Made by a program: the position numbers and the translations under genes. A stretch of DNA of 64,000 nt, from positions 124,001-188,000 of the forward strand of contig NZ_SAWY01000005.1 of NCBI RefSeq assembly GCF_006439335.1, given 5' to 3'. Every line of letters begins with the position of its first letter. Within the stretch, counting starts at the first letter, position 1. This document shows positions 33,125-41,600 of the stretch, in pieces. The notes beneath the pieces are model-generated. The model was given only the letters and a program-made list of their open reading frames with translations. It made no database searches and had not been told where the DNA came from. The stretch is from Litorilituus lipolyticus (GTDB lineage: Bacteria > Pseudomonadota > Gammaproteobacteria > Enterobacterales > Alteromonadaceae).

Positions 33125-36100
33125 CTAGTACTCCTCATCGGCGTTAAGAGTGCCATCTAAATTACTATCAAGTGCCGACTGCCAACCTTTACCCGGTACA
33201 GTACACGTATAAGTCAGGTTGTTATTGGCTGTTTTGGCTAAAGCTAATAACTGAGAGCTTGCTAAAAGATCTTCAGCTGCTGAGTCACTTCTATATTGAT
33301 TTGTTGTATGTTCAAATAAATAACCACGTTGTTTGCCGTCAATCATACCTAAAGCAATAAGGTCACACTCAGTAACTTCACCTCCTAATATTTTTGAAGT
33401 GAATGATGTAGTAGCTCGCTGCTCAAATAACGCAATGCGTTGTTCAACCTGTGCATTTGATTGTGAAGATAGCGTTATTTGCTGACCGACAATGGGGGCT
33501 AAATCATTATCAAACTCCATCATGTAATCAACTAAACCTTGACGTGTTTCTTCATCAGGAATACCTACTTCACCAAAATTGAAGTGACAACCATGGCGCT
33601 CATCTGCACCCTCAGGGCAACCTGCTTCACCATTATCAAAGACTCCACCTTTTAGGAAGTTAAGTAATTGATCTGTTGCACCATCATGCAAAAAACCAAA
33701 GCCTCTTATTTGCTCACCTTGATGTTGTTTAGTATGAGAGGGTAGAAATCCTTCTCTATCAGGTAAGCCGAACATACCTACACGAGTATATAGGTTTCGT
33801 AAATGTGGTACTTTTAATATTTGAATTTCACCTCCATGCGCTATTTCGCCACGCGTACCATAAAAGCCTTGTTCGTGATCTACGCCATGACAGCCTTCAC
33901 AGTTAACACCATCAGGGGAGTCACCATTGAGTAAGGTATCTTCAGCGGCACCATCTGAACGACGTTCACCGTGAAAAAAATCTTCTCCAGTTTTTGCTGA
34001 TGTAGATAGAGAATTATCAAGGCCACGGATAGGGTTTGGCGGTAAAGCAACGCGCAACATGAAGTCAGCGAATTTATCCATGTCTTGTTCAAGCTCAATG
34101 ACTTGATCGGTTTTGTTTTCTGAGTCTACCGATTCTGGTAACGCAATATTCATCCCTAATAAGCCTTCAAAAGCGACAATGAAGTTTTTAAAGGACGTTT
34201 TTTCATCTAAGGTTTGCTCTATATCATCACCAAAATAACCGACAGAACGGTCACCACGCCAGTGCATATGCCCACTGTTCTGCATGCCACGTAGCGATTG
34301 TGTACCCATGGGGCCTTTCATTGAGGCAAATGTTCTCTTATCGCCATTGCCATTGATGATGTCGAGTAATTGACAACTTTCATCTTCTGGCCCAACGAGT
34401 AAACAGCCTAATTCTGTTAGATTTTCTGTAGGGAAGGGCTGTGGGTTAACCCCATTCGATGCGTCAGGATTACCTAAGTTCCAACTTAAATGATCTGTAT
34501 CTCCAAAGATATGGCAACTTGCACAAGAAGATTCACCATTTGAAGAAGAGCGTTCACCATCGTAAAGCATTGAGCGCCCTGCCATGTAACTAGCAGGTTC
34601 AAGCGTTGGCATTGTGATGCGTTGTATTTCAACATTTTGGCTTAAATCTACACGGACTAAGCTATTATCAAATCGTGTGAAAACATAGAGGGATTGGTGC
34701 TGCTCATCGAGTAATAAACCTGCTGGCCCACCTTCGATGGTTAAGTAATTTTCACTGAGCTGGGTGGGATCAAACTCATCGCCACTGTTATCCCAATATT
34801 TAGATTGTTCTAGTTGTGAGGTCGGTAAAACAGCCACTTTATCTGAGCCGATAACTGCATTATATAATGTGCTACCATCTTGAGATATGGCAAGTTGTGT
34901 TGGTGTCGATAATGTATGTTTTTTAAGCGCTTCTTTACCCTTTAAGTTTGAATAATCAATATGGCGATTTAAATGTCTTGGCTCGACAGAACCTGACTGT
35001 GGGTTAATCACGGTAATACGGCTTTGTGCGATATTTCCCTGAACCGTTGTACCGCCAAAAACACCGGGACCTTCAAAGCGAGTTGCATTATTGGATTCAG
35101 TATTAGATACATAGACTTGGCCAGATTTAGGGTTAATGGCTAAATTGAATAGCGTTGTACCGACATGGGCAAAAGCTTTTGTTTCGCTCAAGGTATCAGT
35201 ATCAATTTCAAAAACATCTAAGTCAGGCAAAGTGAAGCGAATGCCATTAGAAAAGTTACGTCCTTTTGTGTCGCGCCATTGACCAGATTCGTTATCATAT
35301 TTAACGATCATACTTGTCCAAGGTTGGTATTCACCATCGGCATTAACTCCTGGCGCTGTTCTACCACCGGGAAGATATCCTTCTGTTAAACCATTGGGGC
35401 TACTAATTTCATCCATTACTTGGCAAGGGTAAGCGCCATATACATCATCTTCATAGCCGTAACACATTACTGACTCATGAACAGCTGTAGTTTGATTACC
35501 TGAGTTTAGTACGCCTGCATATAGACGAGTTTGATCTTCCGATATCGCGAGGCCTCTAAGCGTATCACCGAACAGTGATATAATCTTAATAGGTTTACCC
35601 CCTAAGGTATTTGTTAAGTTTTCGCTATCAAAAACCCAAATATCAGCGCGACCTGTACTTGGGGTGTGCAATTTTGCATCACCAGCGCCTTCTACACTGG
35701 CTAATGCAGGATTCATTCTTTGTTGGCCACGATGCGCTGTAGTAATAAAGGCTTTATTTTTTGCAAAAACGATATCTTTAGGTTCATCACCAACGAGTAG
35801 AGTTCTTAAAACAGTGGCACGATCCGTTGAAATATCAATTAAAGTGATGGAATCTGAAAGATGATTTACCACCCAAGCAGTATCGTTATGAATAGCAACA
35901 GCAACAGGCTCTATACCTACAGGAACTGACTGCAGATGACTCGCTTGACCATTGTCTTCTATGGCAAATATTTCAATAGTGTTATTTGAGGTATTGGTTA
36001 CTAGCAGTTTGTTGCCGTCAGCAGTTTTAGCAATGGGCCTTACGGGGGCAGACTCAAAACCAATAAATTGAGCTCTGGGCTCTGGCGGCGTAACGATAGC

Positions 36101-36211
36101 AGGTGGTGTTACCGGTGTTGGAGCTGGTGGATTTGTCGCTGTAGGTGACTCTTTACTACCGCAACCACTCACTAGCATAACTAATATAGATAATTGAAAA
36201 AATTTATTCAT
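33125..36211 (-). CDS. Beta-propeller / di-haem cytochrome c lipoprotein
   Basis: This is a 1028-residue lipoprotein (lipobox LVSGC, Cys17) with a Pro/Thr-rich tether. Residues about 55-520 form a YVTN/NHL-like beta-propeller, seen in repeats of the form NKLLVTNTSNNTIEIF, DTAWVVNHLSDSITLID and GQVYVSNTESNNATRF. The second half is a CCP/MauG-like di-haem module with CASCH at about residue 563 and CEGCH at about 771, followed by the FLHDGATDQLLNFLKGGVF motif. The extreme C-terminus, DSNLDGTLNADEE, fits a 12-residue EF-hand calcium loop. GGAAG precedes the ATG at 36211, which is preferred over 36244. It is divergent from tetR with shared palindromes. The oxidised substrate is unknown. Confidence 0.88.
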   Translation of the reverse strand: MNKFFQLSILVMLVSGCGSKESPTATNPPAPTPVTPPAIVTPPEPRAQFIGFESAPVRPIAKTADGNKLLVTNTSNNTIEIFAIEDNGQASHLQSVPVGIEPVAVAIHNDTAWVVNHLSDSITLIDISTDRATVLRTLLVGDEPKDIVFAKNKAFITTAHRGQQRMNPALASVEGAGDAKLHTPSTGRADIWVFDSENLTNTLGGKPIKIISLFGDTLRGLAISEDQTRLYAGVLNSGNQTTAVHESVMCYGYEDDVYGAYPCQVMDEISSPNGLTEGYLPGGRTAPGVNADGEYQPWTSMIVKYDNESGQWRDTKGRNFSNGIRFTLPDLDVFEIDTDTLSETKAFAHVGTTLFNLAINPKSGQVYVSNTESNNATRFEGPGVFGGTTVQGNIAQSRITVINPQSGSVEPRHLNRHIDYSNLKGKEALKKHTLSTPTQLAISQDGSTLYNAVIGSDKVAVLPTSQLEQSKYWDNSGDEFDPTQLSENYLTIEGGPAGLLLDEQHQSLYVFTRFDNSLVRVDLSQNVEIQRITMPTLEPASYMAGRSMLYDGERSSSNGESSCASCHIFGDTDHLSWNLGNPDASNGVNPQPFPTENLTELGCLLVGPEDESCQLLDIINGNGDKRTFASMKGPMGTQSLRGMQNSGHMHWRGDRSVGYFGDDIEQTLDEKTSFKNFIVAFEGLLGMNIALPESVDSENKTDQVIELEQDMDKFADFMLRVALPPNPIRGLDNSLSTSAKTGEDFFHGERRSDGAAEDTLLNGDSPDGVNCEGCHGVDHEQGFYGTRGEIAHGGEIQILKVPHLRNLYTRVGMFGLPDREGFLPSHTKQHQGEQIRGFGFLHDGATDQLLNFLKGGVFDNGEAGCPEGADERHGCHFNFGEVGIPDEETRQGLVDYMMEFDNDLAPIVGQQITLSSQSNAQVEQRIALFEQRATTSFTSKILGGEVTECDLIALGMIDGKQRGYLFEHTTNQYRSDSAAEDLLASSQLLALAKTANNNLTYTCTVPGKGWQSALDSNLDGTLNADEEY

Positions 36212-36277
36212 GTGACTTCCTAGTAAATAATTATAAATTTTCATGTTGACAATTTACAGATTACACTAGGCTTTAAT

Positions 36278-36298
36278 AAATTGTCAACGTGACAATTT
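36278..36298. promoter_or_regulatory. TetR operator O1 (9-3-9 perfect palindrome)
   Basis: AAATTGTCA / TGACAATTT with a 3-bp spacer (ACG) lies between the divergent propeller-cytochrome and tetR genes. On the minus strand it contains a TTGACA -35 (36287-36282), with TGTAAT 16 bp further on as a candidate -10. A further half-site TTGACAATTT occurs at 36246-36255. The same 21-bp palindrome recurs at 36930-36950. Confidence 0.75.
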
Positions 36299-36344
36299 AA
36301 TTGTTTTTGTTATAGTGTTCATTTTAAGCTTGATTGGAGGTTGT

Positions 36345-36923
36345 ATGGCAAGACCAAGCATGGCGGGTCAACGGCGTGAAGAAATATTAGACGCGCTTGA
36401 AATATGTATTTTAGAACAAGGTATTCAGGCAACATCATTAGAGAATATCGCTGATACTGCAAAAATGAAGCGTACAATATTACGTCATTATATTGGCAAT
36501 AGAGATGACATTATTTGTGCGCTAAGTGAGCGCTGGTTAAAGAAATATTCACAGCAATGGCTAGATTTATTAGCTTGGTTGCCTAGAGAAAACAGAGCTG
36601 ATGCCCTTATAGATTCACTGTTTTCTTCGAGAAGCAAAGAAATGGTTAATAATACTATTATTGGTGAAGCTATTTTCTCAGAAGCAAAGCGACTAGAGTC
36701 AATTAAGGTGCATCAAAAGCAAATCATGGCAGAATTTATTCAGCATTTAGTACGAGAATTCTCAGAACAATTTTCAAAGGCCAATAGCAGCACAGTTGAG
36801 CTGGTAGCGTATGGTATATACTCAAATTACTTAATGAGTGAATCATTATTACCCTTGGGGATGTTCGATGAAATGTATAAGTTAAAGCAAGCTTCACTAT
36901 TAATGACTCAGCAATTACGATAG
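36345..36923 (+). CDS. TetR-family transcriptional repressor
   Basis: This is a 192-residue TetR/AcrR regulator. The N-terminal HTH (about residues 8-55) reads RREEILDALEICILEQGIQATSLENIADTAKMKRTILRHYIGNRDDII, the standard TetR pattern. The C-terminal ligand domain has no specific subfamily signature I recognise. GGAGG precedes the ATG at 36345. Matching 9-3-9 palindromes lie on each side of the gene, one in the divergent promoter with the cytochrome lipoprotein and one overlapping this gene's stop codon and the promoter of the next operon. It therefore probably represses both neighbours and possibly itself. Confidence 0.92.
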   Translation: MARPSMAGQRREEILDALEICILEQGIQATSLENIADTAKMKRTILRHYIGNRDDIICALSERWLKKYSQQWLDLLAWLPRENRADALIDSLFSSRSKEMVNNTIIGEAIFSEAKRLESIKVHQKQIMAEFIQHLVREFSEQFSKANSSTVELVAYGIYSNYLMSESLLPLGMFDEMYKLKQASLLMTQQLR

Positions 36924-36958
36924 AAAAGTAAATTGTCATATTGACAATTTACTTTTCT
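36922..36958. promoter_or_regulatory. TetR operator O2 inside a 17-bp-arm palindrome
   Basis: Perfect 17-bp arms (AGAAAAGTAAATTGTCA and its complement) surround a TAT spacer. The inner 21 bp (36930-36950) is the same AAATTGTCA-N3-TGACAATTT as operator O1. The outer arms also make it hairpin-capable, so it could terminate the tetR transcript as well as bind the repressor. It starts inside the tetR stop codon. Confidence 0.7.
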
Positions 36959-36969
36959 AAAGGTACATT
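36941..36969 (+). promoter_or_regulatory. Sigma70-type promoter overlapping operator O2
   Basis: The -35 TTGACA at 36941-36946 is followed by a 17-bp spacer and a -10 TACATT at 36964-36969, about 40 bp before the ATG at 37010. The -35 lies inside the TetR palindrome, giving a simple occlusion mechanism for repression of the downstream pair. Confidence 0.6.
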
Positions 36970-37009
36970 ACGCATCATGATTTAGTAAAACAACTCTTAG
37001 GTGCAATAT

Positions 37010-37615
37010 ATGAATCTCTTTAATTCTATTTTAACTTCCATCGTGATCGTGGTGATTTTTTGGGCTTGTGCTTTTTTTCAAACCAGTATTGCTCATGCTA
37101 TTCAGCATAAAGAAGTGGGTGCTTCGTTAGAACTCTCTAAAAAAGCTAATGCAGAAAAAGTGAAAGTCCATAAAACTGCGCTAGATAATGCGGAATTAGT
37201 AAATGAAAGTATTACAAAAATCATTAACTTTTCAGGGATTAAACAACGTATTTACTTAGAAGATACGCCCCAGCTCTGGCAGAGATTTAATAGTGATACT
37301 AAAATCCATAAACTGTTAAAACAGCAGCCTAAACAAATATTTGTCACTTATAGCGCTTTATCTAAAGACTTTAAACAAGCAGATGTTGCTATCGGTTATA
37401 ACGTGATTGAATTGAGTAAATTTGATAGTCATCACACCATTGAAATGCACCGTCTTAAGCGATTATTAGCCAAAGGTAAATACTCAGACAGTGCATTAAC
37501 TGATGCTTGGAAAAGTATAGATTATAATAAAGCCATAGATTATGTACTTGAAGTACATGATTTAAGCAATGGCACTGATATTGAATCAACACAACTGTTT
37601 GTCGCGTATAAGTAG
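37010..37615 (+). CDS. Exported GyrI/AraC-effector-like protein (tentative)
   Basis: This 201-residue protein has a hydrophobic N-terminal signal (ILTSIVIVVIFWACAFFQTSIAHA). Its C-terminal half (IFVTYSALSKDFKQADVAIGYNVIEL, then KGKYSDSALTDAWKSI and YVLEVHD) is reminiscent of the GyrI-like small-molecule-binding fold found in AraC effector domains, but the match is by eye only. The central part is charged and helical. It lies behind a TetR-controlled promoter and 9 bp before the fatty acid hydroxylase gene, so the two form an operon. A periplasmic lipid- or ligand-binding role beside the membrane enzyme is possible. The ATG at 37010 is preferred to the GTG at 37001. Confidence 0.6.
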   Translation: MNLFNSILTSIVIVVIFWACAFFQTSIAHAIQHKEVGASLELSKKANAEKVKVHKTALDNAELVNESITKIINFSGIKQRIYLEDTPQLWQRFNSDTKIHKLLKQQPKQIFVTYSALSKDFKQADVAIGYNVIELSKFDSHHTIEMHRLKRLLAKGKYSDSALTDAWKSIDYNKAIDYVLEVHDLSNGTDIESTQLFVAYK

Positions 37616-37624
37616 GAGACACTG

Positions 37625-38506
37625 ATGGAATTTTTATCTCAAATCTTAACGCCGGATGACGTATGGGGCTTGGAAGCTTGGATTGATGATTGGTTTTTTG
37701 TGATTGCCATCGCATTATTTTTAATCGAATGTGTTCGCTATGTAATAAAGAAAAAGTTCACTAAAGATTTCTTCGGTGATAGCGTTGCCAATTTTGTGAC
37801 TTTGGGTTTGTTTATATTAATTGTTGCTACGGTTGGAGCAACCTATGCAGGGGTGTTCATATTTACTTATGAGCAGTTCAGTTTGGTACAATTACCAATT
37901 AATGGTTGGACAATCTTATGTTGCATTATACTTGCTGATCTTGCTTATTATTGGGAGCACAGATTTTTACATATGAACGGTTTTGGTTGGGCCACTCATA
38001 CAGTCCATCATAGTTCACCGCATTTTAATATATCAGTAGCGTATAGACATGGCCCTATGGATTGGTTCTTTCCCTTGTTTTTCCATTTGCCGCTAGCGTT
38101 AATAGGTTTTCACCCATTTGTTATTTTCTTAGCAGAAATTGTAGTACAGGTATTTCAAACGCTTTTACATACCGAAACGGTGAAAAAGTTACCAAGACCT
38201 ATAGAAGCCATTTTTAATACGCCGTCGCATCATAGAGTCCACCACGCAACGAATAAACAGTATTTAGATAAAAACTATGCAGGAATTTTTATTATTTGGG
38301 ACAAAATGTTTGGCACGTTTGCCGAAGAAAAAGAGCCGGTGAACTATGGCATTTACCCAAAACTTAATAGTGTTAATCCAATAAAAGTATTTTTCTCTGG
38401 TTACGTAAAGTTATGCCAAAGATTGTGGAATGCGCCTTCATGGGGGTACCGTTGGAATTTGTTAGTAAAATCTCCAACTTGGGCGTGGCAGCAAGAAAAT
38501 AAATAA
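37625..38506 (+). CDS. Fatty acid hydroxylase / sterol desaturase superfamily membrane enzyme
   Basis: This 293-residue integral membrane di-iron oxygenase has the three histidine boxes of the superfamily: HRFLH (HxxxH), HTVHH (HxxHH), and HHRVHH near the C-terminus, separated by hydrophobic segments (four or five helices). Members hydroxylate or desaturate lipids, sterols or carotenoids at the membrane. It is the second gene of a pair behind a TetR-overlapped promoter and shares the repressor's palindromes with the divergent propeller-cytochrome lipoprotein. This points to a lipid-related inducer or stress, but the actual lipid substrate cannot be inferred. Confidence 0.9.
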   Translation: MEFLSQILTPDDVWGLEAWIDDWFFVIAIALFLIECVRYVIKKKFTKDFFGDSVANFVTLGLFILIVATVGATYAGVFIFTYEQFSLVQLPINGWTILCCIILADLAYYWEHRFLHMNGFGWATHTVHHSSPHFNISVAYRHGPMDWFFPLFFHLPLALIGFHPFVIFLAEIVVQVFQTLLHTETVKKLPRPIEAIFNTPSHHRVHHATNKQYLDKNYAGIFIIWDKMFGTFAEEKEPVNYGIYPKLNSVNPIKVFFSGYVKLCQRLWNAPSWGYRWNLLVKSPTWAWQQENK

Positions 38507-38539
38507 TGAAGTAGGAATTAACTATTTTTATTCTTAATT

Positions 38540-38567
38540 AAGCCTTCCTTTTGGAAGGTTTTTTATC
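38540..38567 (+). terminator. Rho-independent terminator
   Basis: The stem GCCTTCC / GGAAGGT with a TTTT loop is followed by a T-run, ending the fatty acid hydroxylase operon. Confidence 0.85.
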
Positions 38568-38669
38568 TTTAGTGCGGTTTATTTACTTGTTGCTACTGTT
38601 AAATTCTGCTTAAATCTTTTTATGCAGCATTAAGAAGATGCTAATACTCTAGGAACACAATAATAATTC

Positions 38670-41600
38670 ATGCCTGATATTATAGCCTTACAACAAAGCA
38701 TCAAACGTAGAAACCGCTTAGCAATATCATTAATTGCTATATTAGTGAGTCTATCTTTTTTAAGTTTGTTAATGATATTTGAGCACCTTGAACAAGATGC
38801 TGAATTAATTAATCTCGCTGGTAGCCAGCGAATGTTATCCCAAAAAATTGCCTTAATAGCGAATCAGCATTATCACAATGTTGTTGAAAATAAGCATGAT
38901 GAAACAACAATTGAGCGCTTAAAAGAAGCAACAGCTTTGTTTTTAGCGAATCATCAATTTCTTGCTGGTTTAGCTGCGGGTGATTCAGACACTTTACCAA
39001 AAGAAGTCCACGCTATATATCGTGATGCTCCCATTAATCTAAACGAAAAAGTAAAATATTATTCCCAAGGCGCAATTGCTCTGAGTGAGACCCAAGATGA
39101 AGTTATTGCAGGTGAATTAATCAATGGGCAATTTCATCATGATAAAGTAGAAACATTACTCAATTCGTTAGATATGGCGGTTAGCCAAATTGAAAATCAT
39201 ATCAATGAGCGTATTACTTATATCCAAGTTATTAAAGCGTCACTTTGGCTCGCAATTATGGCGTTGCTATTTGCTATTAGCTTTTTTATCTTCCGCCCAT
39301 TACAGAGGCTGATTAATCAATATTATTCTGATATTTCACTCGCCAAACAACAAAGTTCTGAATTAAATTTGGCGGTAAATAAGCATGCTATTGTTTATCG
39401 AATTAACATGGACAAACAAGGCACTATCACAGAAGTGAATCAACGTTTTCTGGATTTTTATCGTTATGATGAAGATGAGATTTTGGGGAAAAGTGTTTTT
39501 AATATATGCGGTCCTAACTACACTCGAGAGTATTATGAAGGTGTATTTAAGCAATGCCTCTTAAATGAGTATTGGCACGGGGAGTCAATTAATAAAATTA
39601 AAGGCGGGCGCGAGTTATGGTTAACAACGACCATCGTACCGCTTATGAATGATGAAGATAGGATAGAATCTTTCATTGTTATACAAAATGATATTAGCGG
39701 CATTAAACAAACAGAGTTTGCGCTGAATCAGTTGCATCAAATTACCTCAGACGTGGACAAAATCTTAGAAGATAAAATTCAAGATATTTTGTTACTTGGT
39801 AAGCAAATTTTCAGCTTACCTTTAGCACTTGTAAGTGAGATAAAAGAGCAAGAATACAAAGTGCTTTATTGTCATACACCTAATGAAGAAATAAATGCAG
39901 GTGCGACGTTTGAACTTGGCAATACGTATTGTACCCATACACTCAACGCAAATAAGCCGATTGCATTTCATCAAGCAGGGCATAGTGATATTAAAGATCA
40001 CCCGTGCTATAAAAACTTTGCCTTAGAGAGCTATATCGGTGTTCCTCTTATAGTTGAAGGTAAACGTTTTGGTACATTAAACTTTTCAGGCCCTGAACCA
40101 TCGACTAAACCTTTTACAGATCGTGAACTCGATTTAATGCAATTATTTGCCCATTGGATAAGTTCTGAAATTACCCGTGATAAGCACCAGAATAAATTTA
40201 TGGCACAGCAGTCTCTTTTGGAGCAAATGAGTCAGCAGGCGAGAATTGGTGCGTGGGAAGTTGATTTACTAAACAATAATATTTACTGGTCGAGTATGAC
40301 CAAAGAAATTCACGAAGTTGCCAGTGATTACCAACCTGATTTATCGACAGCCATTAATTTTTATAAAGAAGGTGAAAGTCGAGATACGATTCAACAACTG
40401 GTTAACGAGAGTATCGAAAACGGCACGCCTTACGAACGAGAGTTGCAGCTAGTCACAGCTAAAGGTAATGAAATATGGGTGTCAGCTCGAGGCCGCTCTG
40501 AGTTTGTCAATGGTCAGTGCATTCGCCTTTTTGGTTCATTTCAAGATATAACTGATAAAGTTAATGCACAATATAAAATATCTCAACATAGCCAACGTAT
40601 GGCTTTAGCTGCAGATTCTGCAGGTATAGGGATTTGGGAACTTAACTTAAAAACCAACAGCTTGAAATGGGATGATTGGATGTTCAAGTTGTATGGTATA
40701 GAGTCTGATGATTTTTCTGGCGCTTATGAAGCTTGGGAAAATGGTTTGCACCCTGAAGACAAAGAACGGGCTGCTCAGGAGTTACATTATGCTGTTGAAC
40801 ACAATGGCCACTTTAATACAAAATTTAGGATTATCTGGCCAAATGGAGAAATCAGACACATAAAGGCCTCTGCGATTGTAAGCTATGATGGTGACGGTAA
40901 GCCGCTCTCTATGGTCGGAGTTAATTATGATGTAACAGTGCCTGTAGAAAATGAAATGGCTTTAACAAAGGCAAAAGAGCAGGCAGAAATAGCTGTTACT
41001 GCTAAGAATGAGTTCTTTGCGAGTATGAGTCATGAAATTAGAACGCCAATGAATGGTGTTATTGGTATGCTTGATTTAGTGAAAGAATCAACTTTAAACC
41101 AAGAGCAAGCACACCGTATTGGGATAGCACAACAAAGTGCTAAATCGTTGCTAACACTGATCAACGATATTTTGGATTTTTCTAAAATTGATGCCAATAA
41201 GCTTGAGTTAGAAAATGTGAGTTTTAATTTACGCTCTATGGTTGGGGCATTAGCTGAATCATTCGCACAGCAAGCCCAGCAAAAAAATGTTGAGCTGGTT
41301 ATTGATTTAGTCGATGTAGAAGAATCTCTTGTCAAAGGTGACTCTAACCGAATTAGGCAAATTCTCACTAATTTAGTTGCTAATGCCATTAAGTTCACTA
41401 AACAAGGTGAAGTAATCATTCGAATAAGTCAGCAGTCTTGTGCGACGAGTCAATGGCGTTTGATTATTGAGGTAAGTGATACCGGCATAGGGATATCTCA
41501 AGCCAAGCAATCGAGTTTATTTGAAGCTTTCAGTCAGGTTGATGCTTCAACCACCAGAGAATATGGTGGTACAGGATTAGGGCTCGCTATTGTTAAAAAG

